This document shows, in pieces, positions 17,560-24,739 of a DNA stretch of 64,000 bases. The notes under the pieces were generated by a model. It did not search any database, had not been told where the DNA came from, and saw nothing but the letters and a program-made list of their open reading frames with translations. The stretch spans positions 62,001 to 126,000 of the forward strand of contig NZ_JANFQF010000014.1 in the NCBI RefSeq assembly GCF_024438035.1. Reading direction: 5' to 3'. The position numbers and the translations under genes are program-made. Origin of the DNA: Rhodococcus tibetensis. Its GTDB lineage: Bacteria > Actinomycetota > Actinomycetes > Mycobacteriales > Mycobacteriaceae. Numbering within the stretch: position 1 is the stretch's first letter; the number at the start of each line of letters is the position of its first letter.

Positions 17560-18055
17560 GAGCGTACTTTCGCGGACACCTCGGGTCGGCCGATCGGGGG
17601 ACGGGGGACTTCCACCGGAACTGCGCCCGATCGGGGGACAGACGGCAACCGGCGAGGGCGGGAGAGTTGTTCCGGTGCGCCCTGATGCACACCGGAACGC
17701 TCACCCTCGTGGACAGGAACACCCAGTCATGTCACCCATTTCCGATATCGCGGCGGCGCGGTCGCGACGGTCGCGTCGCGTGCTGTTCGTCGGTAATCCC
17801 ACTCGGCATTCGGACGTGTCGCAGTGGGCGATGGTCAGGCAATGGGTGATGCTTCAGGGGCTTCAACCGATCCGGTCCTTCGGCGGTGACGTGCTGTGCG
17901 TGATCGTGACCGAGGACGTTCTCGACGGCAGATGTTCCTCGGCCGACTCACTCCTCGTGCGGCAGGCCCGGGACAACGGGGTGCCGTGCATCAGCGTCCA
18001 CGACACCACCACGATCTGGCACACGACGGCCCGGGTGCGAGCCCGCATGGCGCTG
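17560..18055. repeat. 496-bp direct repeat, copy 2
   Basis: Second copy of the 6097-6592 unit at a constant offset of 11,463 bases with no indels. The changes I see are one near the left edge, one in the leader hairpin loop, one before the start codon, two in codons 17-18 and four near codon 45. It lies just after the TPR membrane protein gene and carries its own copy of the leader elements. Confidence 0.9.
17669..17698 (+). promoter_or_regulatory. leader hairpin of the BRCT-like gene, copy 2
   Basis: GTTCCGGTG (17669-17677) pairs with CACCGGAAC (17690-17698). The loop carries a C-to-A change relative to copy 1, leaving the stem intact. Confidence 0.4.
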
Positions 18056-18085
18056 TCGGCCGAGACGCCGGGCGAGGGGGCGTGA
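17729..18085 (+). CDS. small BRCT-like single-domain protein, copy 2
   Basis: Predicted 118 residues, almost identical to the copy at 6266-6613 through M-A-L. It then ends in S-A-E-T-P-G-E-G-A instead of G-S-S-A-V-R. The acidic, Gly-rich ending resembles the end of the third paralogue (H-E-G-A), so this copy is probably the original gene and the 6-kb copy the truncated duplicate. It has the same predicted lone BRCT fold. Function unknown. Confidence 0.62.
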   Translation: MSPISDIAAARSRRSRRVLFVGNPTRHSDVSQWAMVRQWVMLQGLQPIRSFGGDVLCVIVTEDVLDGRCSSADSLLVRQARDNGVPCISVHDTTTIWHTTARVRARMALSAETPGEGA

Positions 18086-18283
18086 CGGTCCGGGAAAATG
18101 CGTCTATTCCTGCTCACGGCGGTTTGGCTGGTTCCGGCGCGTGCACCCCAAAGTTGGGGAAAGTTTTCGCCTTTGGAGTGAATGCGTCATGTCGACGACA
18201 TCCGGAATGTCGATCGATAGACACCCCGGCATTGCCGCATTCGTGATCGCTACGACGGGGTCGCGGAAAGGCCCGTCACGCAG

Positions 18284-18625
18284 GTGGCAGAGGGCCTGAT
18301 GTTCATCGCGGCGCTGTATGTGCCGGCGTCGCCGTGGATCGTGGGCTTCGGCGATAAGACCGGGTTGGCGATGTGCAACCTGATCTCGGGCATCGCTGTT
18401 GCACTACTCGCCGTCGGATTCACATCGGCGAACGGCCGCACCCATGGGATGACATTCGTCGCGCCGCTGCTGGGTTTGTGGATGATCGTCAGCCCGTGGC
18501 TGGTGGACGGTGTCACCACGACCACAGGCATGATCTGGTCGAATGTGCTCGGCGGCGCCATGGTGTGCCTGCTCGGTCTCGGTGTGACAGCAATGGGGAC
18601 GATGCGTGAGGACCGCATGCAGTAA
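18284..18625 (+). CDS. SPW-repeat membrane protein, 5' end frameshifted
   Basis: Small membrane protein (113 aa from the GTG at 18284) with two S-P-W motifs, A-S-P-W-I-V-G-F near residue 15 and V-S-P-W-L-V-D-G near residue 68, and four hydrophobic helices; these are hallmarks of the SPW repeat family of unknown function. The likely true N-terminus starts at ATG 18189 (M-S-T-T-S-G-M-S-I-D-R-H-P-G-I-A-A) in another frame. In the main frame the sequence just before 18284 still reads R-D-R-Y-D-G-V-A-E-R-P-V-T-Q, as expected for the family. One base appears to be missing near 18241. The product may be shortened or the gene inactive. Confidence 0.75.
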   Translation: MAEGLMFIAALYVPASPWIVGFGDKTGLAMCNLISGIAVALLAVGFTSANGRTHGMTFVAPLLGLWMIVSPWLVDGVTTTTGMIWSNVLGGAMVCLLGLGVTAMGTMREDRMQ

Positions 18626-18655
18626 TCGGTCGACTACGTACGAAAGGGAATCGGA

Positions 18656-18687
18656 GACAGCGCTCGCCGATTGCGACGGGCGCTGTC
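18656..18687. terminator. convergent hairpin terminator
   Basis: GACAGCGC (18656-18663) and GCGCTGTC (18680-18687) form an 8-bp stem between the SPW gene and the convergent small membrane protein gene, so it can serve both. Confidence 0.5.
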
Positions 18688-18702
18688 GCCCGCGGGGCTC
18701 GT

Positions 18703-19002
18703 TCAGAGCCGCCGGCGGAGGAGGCTTCGCGGGCCGCGCTGCGGTCCTCGCGGTCCTGCCTCGAGGAATCCCCACACGGCGACCAACAGGGCGGCGGCGG
18801 AGAGCAGGTCTGACATGGTCAGTCCGTGCGACGGGGTCACCACCCAGAGAATCCGACCTTCGAGTTGGCCGTTGCCGAAGATCCAGAGCACGGCGGCGAC
18901 GACGGTCGCCGTGGCGGTGAGCCGCGACGGCCGGGCGAGGCACAGGGTGGTCGTCGCGAACAGAAGGTTCATGAAGACCAGTGACTGGAAGAGCGACGGC
19001 AT
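18703..19002 (-). CDS. small membrane protein, hypothetical
   Basis: Predicted 99 residues with three hydrophobic helices (about 8-24, 30-45, 64-82) and a strongly basic C-terminal tail. No family is recognised. It starts 51 bp downstream of the terC stop on the same strand and could be co-transcribed with terC. The reading frame has typical GC-rich third positions, supporting it as a real gene. Confidence 0.6.
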   Translation of the reverse strand: MPSLFQSLVFMNLLFATTTLCLARPSRLTATATVVAAVLWIFGNGQLEGRILWVVTPSHGLTMSDLLSAAALLVAVWGFLEAGPRGPQRGPRSLLRRRL

Positions 19003-19053
19003 CGGCCCATCTTCTCCGATGACGCCGTGCCGTGCGCGCGATGGGCTCTGTGC

Positions 19054-20241
19054 TCAGCGGTTGAGGAAGGCGTCATGATCCGCATGGGCGCGCTTGATCA
19101 GATCCAACAGAGCCGTCTCCTCGCGCACCATCTTCTTGAACTTGGGGTCGAGGTTCTTGAGCTGCTCCTCCTCCTTGACGAGCTTGGTGTAGATGCGCTC
19201 GCGCTCGTCGGCATCTGCCGTGTAGTCGAGATCAACGTAGTTCGCAGCATGGTGTCGGGCGCCGGCGATCGCCGCTTGGGCCCGGCCCTTCTGGCTTGTC
19301 AGGGAGGCGATGACGGTGACGATCAGAACTCCGATGATCACACCGAGGGACAACGCGGTGCTCACTTCCACCACGGCGACGGGTTCGCCGTCGTTGACGA
19401 ACGGCAGGTTGTTCTCGTGCAGCGCGTGCAGGATCAGCTTGACGCCGATGAAGCCGAGGATGGCCGCCAGCCCGAACGAGAGGTAGATGAGGCGGTCCAG
19501 CAACCCGTCGAGGAGGAAGTACAGCTGCCGCAGTCCCATGAGGGAGAACACGGTGGCCGTGAAGACGATGAAGACATTTTGGGTGAGGCCGAAGATCGCC
19601 GGGATCGAGTCGAGTGCGAACAGAATGTCGGTGCCACCGATGGCGACCATCACCAACAGCATCGGTGTCATGGCCCGCTTGCCGTTCTCGATAGTGAAGA
19701 GCTTGTCGCCGTCGTAGTGCTCGGTGGTGTGCATGAACTTCTTCGCGATCCGGATGATGAAATTGTCGGCCGAGTGCGACTCCTCGGTCTCGGGCCGGAG
19801 CATGTTGCCGGCGGTGATGAGCAAGATGAGGCCGAAGATGTAGAACACCCACGCGAAAGAGTTGATCAGCGCGGCGCCGAGGAAGATGAACGCGGTGCGA
19901 GCGAAGATCGAGAATACGATGCCGAACAGCAAAACCTTCTGCTGGTCTTCGCGTGGCACCCGAAAGCTGGAAATGATGATGAGGAAGACGAAGAGGTTGT
20001 CCACGGACAGTGCCTTCTCCGTCACGTAACCGGCGAAGTACTCCGACCCCATGGTGACGCCACCGAAGATCAGAACGACCACGCCGAAGATCAGAGCAAG
20101 TCCCACATAGATCGACGACCAGATTGCCGCTTCCCTCAGGGTCGGAACGTGGGCGTGGCGGACGTGGAAGAAGTAGTCGAACGCGAGCAGGGCGACGATC
20201 ACGACAATCGTCAGGCCCCAGACCAGCGGAGTTACATGCAT
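19054..20241 (-). CDS. TerC family integral membrane protein
   Basis: Predicted 395 residues from the ATG at 20241; a GTG six codons upstream is possible. The TerC signature E-K-A-L-S-V-D-N-L-F-V-F is near residue 75, with a second acidic membrane motif, G-G-T-D-I-L-F-A-L-D-S-I-P, near residue 210. Both belong to the two internally related halves of the TerC/Alx/MeeF-type transporters. Nine or so transmembrane helices are followed by a charged cytoplasmic tail of about 100 residues with a likely coiled coil (E-R-E-R-I-Y-T-K-L-V-K-E-E-E). Family members are linked to tellurite resistance or manganese export for exoenzyme metalation. No other ter genes are nearby, so metal export is the safer reading. 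Confidence 0.9.
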   Translation of the reverse strand: MHVTPLVWGLTIVVIVALLAFDYFFHVRHAHVPTLREAAIWSSIYVGLALIFGVVVLIFGGVTMGSEYFAGYVTEKALSVDNLFVFLIIISSFRVPREDQQKVLLFGIVFSIFARTAFIFLGAALINSFAWVFYIFGLILLITAGNMLRPETEESHSADNFIIRIAKKFMHTTEHYDGDKLFTIENGKRAMTPMLLVMVAIGGTDILFALDSIPAIFGLTQNVFIVFTATVFSLMGLRQLYFLLDGLLDRLIYLSFGLAAILGFIGVKLILHALHENNLPFVNDGEPVAVVEVSTALSLGVIIGVLIVTVIASLTSQKGRAQAAIAGARHHAANYVDLDYTADADERERIYTKLVKEEEQLKNLDPKFKKMVREETALLDLIKRAHADHDAFLNR

Positions 20242-20321
20242 CGTCTCTACTTTCACCAAGGGGAGAGGATGTTCATTTCCTTGAGCCTAGCGGGGGATCA
20301 CGCGGCTGGCAGGCGCGTTCG

Positions 20322-20483
20322 TCAGGCAATCTTCCCGTCGGGCGGGTCGGCCTCGATGCCGTCGCCGGACGGCGGCGCGGTGCGTTCGCGCACGTCCTTC
20401 TGTGCTGCCGCTTTGCCGATCAGTATCGCGATCGGGATCGACAAGGCGATCCACGCGGCTACTGCGCCGATAATCCACCACAC
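20322..20483 (-). CDS. 53-residue single-helix membrane protein
   Basis: A short GTG-started frame encodes a W-W motif, one hydrophobic helix ending in I-L-I-G-K-A-A, then a charged and Pro/Asp-rich tail. It closely matches the N-terminus of the protein at 23280-23522: both have W-W-x-I-G, x-x-I-P-[IL]-A-[IV]-L-[IL]-G, A-A and K-D-[VM]-R-E. This similarity supports it as a real small gene despite its length. Function unknown. It lies next to a fragment of the membrane protein gene that neighbours the paralogue. Confidence 0.65.
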   Translation of the reverse strand: MWWIIGAVAAWIALSIPIAILIGKAAAQKDVRERTAPPSGDGIEADPPDGKIA

Positions 20484-20538
20484 CGCTCAAGTATGCGACG
20501 CCTACCTTGGGGAATGCTGAGAGCGCAGCCGCGCATCA

Positions 20539-20652
20539 TCACGCGTGCGCAACCGGTCGTTGGAGGGCACGCTGGGCCGCGGGCCAGAACTTGAATCCAG
20601 CGGTCATCAGCCCACCCAGCCCGATCAGGGTCACCGCGGCGTCGACGCTTGT
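20539..20652 (-). pseudogene. 3' fragment of a paralogue of the 22.6-kb membrane protein gene
   Basis: The minus strand encodes T-S-V-D-A-A-V-T-L-I-G-L-G-G-L-M-T-A-G-F-style sequence to a stop at 20539. It matches the last ~37 residues of the protein at 22623-23123, including A-A-Q-R-A-[LM]. The rest of the gene is missing upstream, where the SGNH hydrolase gene begins. It is a decayed duplicate. Confidence 0.7.
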
Positions 20653-20701
20653 AGCAGCCCTAATGCAATGGCTCAGGCGACTATCCCTCTCATCTGGGCG
20701 T

Positions 20702-21550
20702 CTATCTGCCAGCTGCCGGTGCGGCGGTCGTGGGTGTGGGCGCACCGGGGTACAGGCCATTCAGCGTCGACAGAACCTCGTCGGCGATCCGCATCTGCCC
20801 GAGGTTGTTCGGGTGGAAATCGTCGGCGCCGAAAGTGGAGTGGTTGTTGGCTGGGCCCCGGTTGCGCGGATCCATGAAAAGTTCGTTGATCTGCACGTAG
20901 TAGCCCCCGGCGCGCAGGCAGGTCTGGCGAGCGGCGGCTTCGTGCTCCGTGGACTTGCCGCCGGGGATCGTCCAGGCACCGGGGCAGATGAGTGTTGCTG
21001 TCGGGTTCTTCTGTCGGAACGTACCGATGAACTCTCCGTACTTCTCGCGGTAGGCGCCGATCTCCGAGCGCGACACGTCGTTGGTGACCAGCTCGATGAC
21101 GCCGAGATCGATCCCTGTTGGGATATCGGCGGCAGAGTAAGAGAACACATTCCGTGCCGTACCCGGTGGCTCGCGAAGGATCGGCATGGTCACGCGCTCA
21201 GCAGGACCACCCTGCTCGAGAGCACGGAGGACGAGGTTCGGCCACGCGTACTCGACACTGGATGCGGCCATGCCCGCCGTAATCGACGTGCCGACGAACA
21301 GCGCCTTAAGCGGCCGGTCAGCAGGTCGCACCTGGTCGGGAGGTTCCACAGCGGGAATGTCCACACCGGTCGGAAGGGCTGTCGGCGGCGCGGTATAAGA
21401 ACTGGCGTAGTCGTTGCTGGTGGATCGGGTGCTGTACGCAACACCGACACCGACGATCACCAGAAGCACCAGAGCACAGATCGACCCGACGATGATTCGG
21501 TTACGGCGAGTTACGGCTTCACGACTCGAAACACTTCTGACTTTGGGCAC
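20702..21550 (-). CDS. membrane-anchored SGNH/GDSL hydrolase
   Basis: Predicted 282 residues. A basic N-terminus and one transmembrane helix (about 19-40) anchor it with the catalytic domain outside. Residues 82-268 carry the SGNH blocks: F-V-G-T-S-I-T-A-G with nucleophile Ser 89, V-T-N-D with Asn 157, and D-D-F-H-P-N with Asp 243 and His 246. The usual G-D-S is G-T-S here. Such enzymes are esterases or O-acetylhydrolases acting on polysaccharides or lipids. The end is Pro/Thr/Ala-rich. A role on the polysaccharide made by the locus at 26-40 kb is possible but not shown. Confidence 0.85.
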   Translation of the reverse strand: MPKVRSVSSREAVTRRNRIIVGSICALVLLVIVGVGVAYSTRSTSNDYASSYTAPPTALPTGVDIPAVEPPDQVRPADRPLKALFVGTSITAGMAASSVEYAWPNLVLRALEQGGPAERVTMPILREPPGTARNVFSYSAADIPTGIDLGVIELVTNDVSRSEIGAYREKYGEFIGTFRQKNPTATLICPGAWTIPGGKSTEHEAAARQTCLRAGGYYVQINELFMDPRNRGPANNHSTFGADDFHPNNLGQMRIADEVLSTLNGLYPGAPTPTTAAPAAGR

Positions 21551-22368
21551 GCCTCAGCATAGGTAGGCAGCTCTGTTTTCTCTCGGCAAGCGCCCATAAA
21601 CCCACACAGCAGGAGGATTCGAACGCGACCGCTCCCTTCGTGCCTGCACGAGTTGGACATTCGCGCGACATTCGACCTCAGTGACACCGGAATACAGTCG
21701 TGAGGCACTGGCAGGACGATCTGAGATCGTCCTGGCCGCAACTTTCGGCGTTCTCTCGGATTGCCGGTGCCATTCGTCGGGGCTTGGGCGGAGGCGCCTG
21801 CACCGCGCCGATCGACAGGGAGCCACCCAATGGTCCGGAGGGTGACAGTTGCTCGGTGACGGGAGACAGGCCGATGCTCGGCGGGCGTCGATCGTGTCGG
21901 CTGCGCAGCGAATGGCTGGTTCGGGGCACGACTATGAGGATGGTGGCTCCGGGAACGCAATCGGGGGAACTCGTTTACGCCGAATAAGAATCGTCGTCCG
22001 TCGAATTCGCGCTCGACACGTACCGTCACCGACTCGCTCGTGTGGTAGCGCCCCGATCGAGGTACCGGTGGAGTAACTACTGCGGGCAGACCGCGGCCTC
22101 CTGGAGGTTGTTCGCAGGAGCGAGTGGTGGAACCCGACTCGCCCGGCGGATGAATATCTCGCGGAGCCCAAGAAACATACCGGAGGATCTAATAACGCCC
22201 GAATGTCTGCAGCCTGAACAGTATTGCGACCTCAGCACCCGGGTCTGGTTTCCTTTCCGGCAGATTCTCCGTTCATCGGCACGTGAGTGGAGCCAATTTC
22301 GGTGGCCGGACGATTTGGCCCGCCGAGACGAATGCAACGTGTTGCAGTGCGGCACTTGGCCGTTGCGG
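21551..22368. other. about 0.8 kb without a recognisable gene
   Basis: No frame here has a recognisable domain, signal peptide or good ribosome binding site on either strand. The right end leads into the promoter of the 30-residue peptide gene. Confidence 0.4.
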
Positions 22369-22396
22369 TTGCGATGTCCGGCAAGTCGTGTAGAAA
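22369..22396 (+). promoter_or_regulatory. candidate promoter of the 30-residue peptide gene
   Basis: TTGCGA (22369-22374) and TAGAAA (22391-22396) are 16 bases apart, giving an untranslated leader of about 55 bases before the AGGAG and ATG at 22460. It is a candidate by eye only. Confidence 0.35.
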
Positions 22397-22459
22397 GAAC
22401 GAGTGCCCGACAGGGTGCAGATCGGGAGTTCTCCACCAAACGCCTCGACAGGAGCAGAT

Positions 22460-22552
22460 ATGTCTTCAGCTTTCGGCAGCCTCACGGAACTGGTCACCTT
22501 CCTTGCGCAGTTCCTCACCTTCGGGTCAGAAGCTGGATCCAGCGGCGCCTAA
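22460..22552 (+). CDS. 30-residue amphipathic peptide
   Basis: A short frame from ATG 22460 with AGGAG about six bases upstream encodes 30 residues: a Ser-rich start, a central helix with L-T-E-L-V-T-F-L-A-Q-F-L-T-F, and a Gly/Ser-rich end. A 12-bp-stem hairpin follows 12 bases after the TAA. A candidate promoter, good ribosome binding site, amphipathic helix and terminator make a compact gene. Small acidic amphipathic peptides of this kind include the PorA/PorH channel peptides of the corynebacterial outer membrane; that comparison rests on size and character only. A toxin or signalling peptide is the alternative. Confidence 0.5.
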   Translation: MSSAFGSLTELVTFLAQFLTFGSEAGSSGA

Positions 22553-22564
22553 GTCGGCATCTTT

Positions 22565-22602
22565 CTGAACTGGGGCTCACAGAGTGTGTGGCCCCAGTTC
22601 AG
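22565..22602. terminator. 12-bp perfect hairpin, bidirectional terminator
   Basis: CTGAACTGGGGC (22565-22576) and GCCCCAGTTCAG (22591-22602) form a perfect 12-bp stem with a 14-base loop. It lies between the peptide gene (plus) and the convergent membrane protein gene (minus, ending at 22623), so it can terminate both. Confidence 0.75.
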
Positions 22603-22622
22603 GTTTCCGGCCGTTGCACGAG

Positions 22623-23123
22623 TTACGGCCTCGTCATCGCGCGCTGGGCAGCGGTCCAGAACTCCAGTCCTGCCGTCATCAGCCCGCCGAGGCCGATGAT
22701 GATCACTGCAGCGTCGACGCTGGTACGTCCCTCCTTGGCCCAGTACACGTCTTCCAAGTCGAGTAGCAACGCCAGTTCGTCGACAATGAGCGCGAGTCCG
22801 GTGCCATACGACAAGGGAACCGTCGGATGCCGTCGCTGCTTCTCGGAGCCGCGTACCGCGACGGCACCCACCCCGGCCAGTGCACAAATCCCGAGGTTGT
22901 AATGGTGGAAGTGGCGGCCACCGAGTGTCATCCCGCCGCTGCTGGGCCCGTGCCCGTCCTTGATCCAATGGGTCAACGCACGCACCCCACCGAAGGTCAA
23001 GGTGAATGCGGTCCATGCCACGACGGCGGACTGTTCGCTCGGGTCGAGGTTTTTTCGCCACGCGGTGCGTAACCGCATTAGGCGAGTCCGTTTCAGAGCT
23101 GTCCCGGGACTATTTCCGTTCAC
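22623..23123 (-). CDS. multi-pass membrane protein, hypothetical
   Basis: Predicted up to 166 residues, with about four hydrophobic helices (near 33-53, 74-92, 103-122, 138-158). A His-rich motif (G-R-H-F-H-H-Y-N-L-G) precedes the second helix and an acidic motif (V-D-E-L-A-L-L-L-D-L-E-D) lies in the third, which might bind a metal. No characterised family is recognised. The GTG at 23123 has no obvious ribosome binding site; an ATG at 23078 is the alternative. A truncated relative lies at 20539-20652, and the flanking gene at 23280 also has its relative there. Confidence 0.7.
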   Translation of the reverse strand: MNGNSPGTALKRTRLMRLRTAWRKNLDPSEQSAVVAWTAFTLTFGGVRALTHWIKDGHGPSSGGMTLGGRHFHHYNLGICALAGVGAVAVRGSEKQRRHPTVPLSYGTGLALIVDELALLLDLEDVYWAKEGRTSVDAAVIIIGLGGLMTAGLEFWTAAQRAMTRP

Positions 23124-23197
23124 GAGTTCGATCGTGCCACCGAACTGTGGAATTCATCCGCGCTTCGGTCCGATGGCAAACCCCACTCGGAAGGTAA

Positions 23198-23234
23198 CGA
23201 AACGAGACCAAACTGGGTAGTAAGTCTCGTTTCG
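23198..23234. promoter_or_regulatory. inverted repeat upstream of the 80-residue membrane protein gene
   Basis: CGAAACGAGAC (23198-23208) and GTCTCGTTTCG (23224-23234) are perfect 11-bp arms around 15 bases. It lies in the divergent region between the two membrane protein genes. It could be an operator or an mRNA hairpin. An A-run follows on the plus strand. Confidence 0.5.
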
Positions 23235-23240
23235 GCAAAA

Positions 23241-23261
23241 AAACAGACCGGACGTCTGTTT
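23241..23261. promoter_or_regulatory. TetR-type operator candidate
   Basis: AAACAGAC (23241-23248) and GTCTGTTT (23254-23261) are perfect 8-bp arms with a five-base spacer, the size and symmetry usual for a TetR-family repressor site. It ends 18 bases before the ATG at 23280, so binding would block transcription of that gene. The TetR gene at 2838 has a different palindrome, so the cognate regulator is probably elsewhere. Confidence 0.5.
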
Positions 23262-23279
23262 AACGGCATACTGGACAGC

Positions 23280-23522
23280 ATGTGGTGGGTCATAGGGATA
23301 GCAGTGGTGTGGGTACTCGGCGCGATACCGCTCGCCGTTCTCCTCGGGTCGGCTGCGCGACTGAAAGACATGCGCGAAGCACCGGGTCACGAGCCGGCGT
23401 CATCGGCCTCGAGCGCGGATGCTTCCGCGACCCCGGGTTCCGGGGCGAGTGCCGGCCACTCGGGAACGCTGTGGCTTTCAGACGTTTCCACGACACCCGA
23501 GATCGTCCAGCGCAGAGCCTGA
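23280..23522 (+). CDS. 80-residue single-helix membrane protein
   Basis: The product starts M-W-W, has one hydrophobic helix with G-A-I-P-L-A-V-L-L-G, then a charged segment K-D-M-R-E and a Ser/Ala-rich tail of about 40 residues. It is a paralogue of the 53-residue protein at 20322-20483, conserved over the first 35 residues. Two inverted repeats lie just upstream. The short distance from the operator-like site to the ATG suggests little or no leader. Function unknown. The third BRCT-like gene starts 95 bp downstream and may be co-transcribed. Confidence 0.6.
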   Translation: MWWVIGIAVVWVLGAIPLAVLLGSAARLKDMREAPGHEPASSASSADASATPGSGASAGHSGTLWLSDVSTTPEIVQRRA

Positions 23523-23617
23523 TCCGCGAGAAGACGCGCCGTCGCCGACGCACCTGCTGGACACATTCGGCCCTTGGCCGCAGCGCAGAGCCTGCCCCCG
23601 TCGGAAGGAACCTCACC

Positions 23618-23989
23618 ATGACTACTGTCTCGCACATCGAGGTCGCGCGGGCTCGGAGGTCCCGGCTGGTGCTGTTCATCGGGAACCCCACGAGCTATTA
23701 CGAGGTCACGCGGTGGGCGAAGCTCCGGCAATGGATGGCAGCACACGGTCTGGAACCGGTACGGGAACTCGACGGTGACATACTGTGCGCGATCGTGACG
23801 GACGACGTCCTCGACGGAGTCGGATCACCGAAGGACGAGGCGACGACGCAACGAGCGCGAGAGACCGGCGTTCCCTGTGTCAGCCTCCATGACACGAGCC
23901 GAATTTTGGGGCTCACCGCTCGCGCCCGGACACGCAGCATGCCCACCGCAGGCGGCGTGTCCGCGCATACCCGGCACGAAGGGGCATAA
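23618..23989 (+). CDS. small BRCT-like single-domain protein, paralogue 3
   Basis: Predicted 123 residues from the ATG at 23618, with GGAAGGA about nine bases upstream. It shares with the other two copies A-R-x-R-R-S-R, L-F-[VI]-G-N-P-T, the W-A-x-x-R-Q-W helix, G-L-E-P-[IV]-R, the D-[VI]-L-C-x-I-V-T-[ED]-D-V-L-D-G block, and G-V-P-C-[IV]-S-[VL]-H-D-T. Identity is about half, so this is an older paralogue. The conserved blocks match the core strands and second helix of a BRCT fold. It has no upstream leader repeat like the other copies. Confidence 0.62.
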   Translation: MTTVSHIEVARARRSRLVLFIGNPTSYYEVTRWAKLRQWMAAHGLEPVRELDGDILCAIVTDDVLDGVGSPKDEATTQRARETGVPCVSLHDTSRILGLTARARTRSMPTAGGVSAHTRHEGA

Positions 23990-24007
23990 AGTGCAGCGCC
24001 CGAGCCG

Positions 24008-24739
24008 CTACGCGCTGCGTTTCGTCACGTACGTCCCTTGAACCGAGTACGCCTGCTCGTCGAGGCTGCGACGCACCGTGTGGAGACCGGCTGCGAGTAG
24101 TCGTTGTTCGAAGGGAACAGGTGCCTCGAACAGCATCGAGATTCCCGACAATCCAATTCTGTCCAGACGAGATGCTGACGCGCCCAGCGCCCGCAACGCG
24201 CGATAGGCGCGATAGCTCGGCTGGAGTCGCCGGCGCAGGGAACGCGGGGGTGTGGGGAAGTCGATCACCGCGTAGCCGCCGGGCCGGAGGGACGAGCTGA
24301 TTTTCCGTAGGGCGGCGTCGACGCTGTCGAAGGTCTGGACGTGCTGCAAAGTGATCAGAGAGATCGCGACATCATGCCCGGGCTCAGGGTCTCTGTCATT
24401 GAGGTCGAGCGTGTCAATGTTGGTGATTCCGCGATCAGCAGCGCGCTCTTCGAGTAGTGCAATCATGCTGCGCGAGATGTCTGCAGACGTCACGCGATCG
24501 TACCGCTCGGCCAGCGCGAACGAGAGCCTGCCGGTTCCGGAACCGTAGTCGAGCACACTGTGACGCCCGGCGTCGTCCGGCAAGAAGTCCAGCACCTCGT
24601 CGATGCGTCGTGCTCCCGAGGCGTAGAACTCGTCGAGGTTCTCTGCCCACGCTCCGTGACGACGCTCCGGCCTCGACGCGACAGCCCAGTCCGCATCTAC
24701 CTCACCCAGATGTTCCCAAACATTCCGTTGGCTGGTCAT
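24008..24739 (-). CDS. class I SAM-dependent methyltransferase
   Basis: Predicted 243-residue enzyme with motif I V-L-D-Y-G-S-G-T-G-R-L near residue 62, an acidic residue at the end of strand 2 (S-A-D-I-S), and the post-I block D-V-A-I-S-L-I-T-L-Q-H-V near residue 120, all typical of Methyltransf_11/12 folds. The C-terminal 60 residues are basic. The substrate is not evident. It ends 18 bp after the convergent BRCT-like gene and lies about 1 kb from the exopolysaccharide genes, so sugar or lipid methylation is possible. Confidence 0.82.
   Translation of the reverse strand: MTSQRNVWEHLGEVDADWAVASRPERRHGAWAENLDEFYASGARRIDEVLDFLPDDAGRHSVLDYGSGTGRLSFALAERYDRVTSADISRSMIALLEERAADRGITNIDTLDLNDRDPEPGHDVAISLITLQHVQTFDSVDAALRKISSSLRPGGYAVIDFPTPPRSLRRRLQPSYRAYRALRALGASASRLDRIGLSGISMLFEAPVPFEQRLLAAGLHTVRRSLDEQAYSVQGTYVTKRSA

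Noticed and set aside
19027..20520. A 497-codon plus-strand open frame across terC
   Set aside because: It mirrors the TerC reading frame on the opposite strand and encodes an Asp/Glu/Gln-rich sequence without motifs, so it is a shadow of terC.
22042..22902. 286-codon plus-strand frame covering the peptide gene and terminator
   Set aside because: It runs through a strong terminator hairpin and antisense to a membrane protein gene, and its composition is not protein-like.
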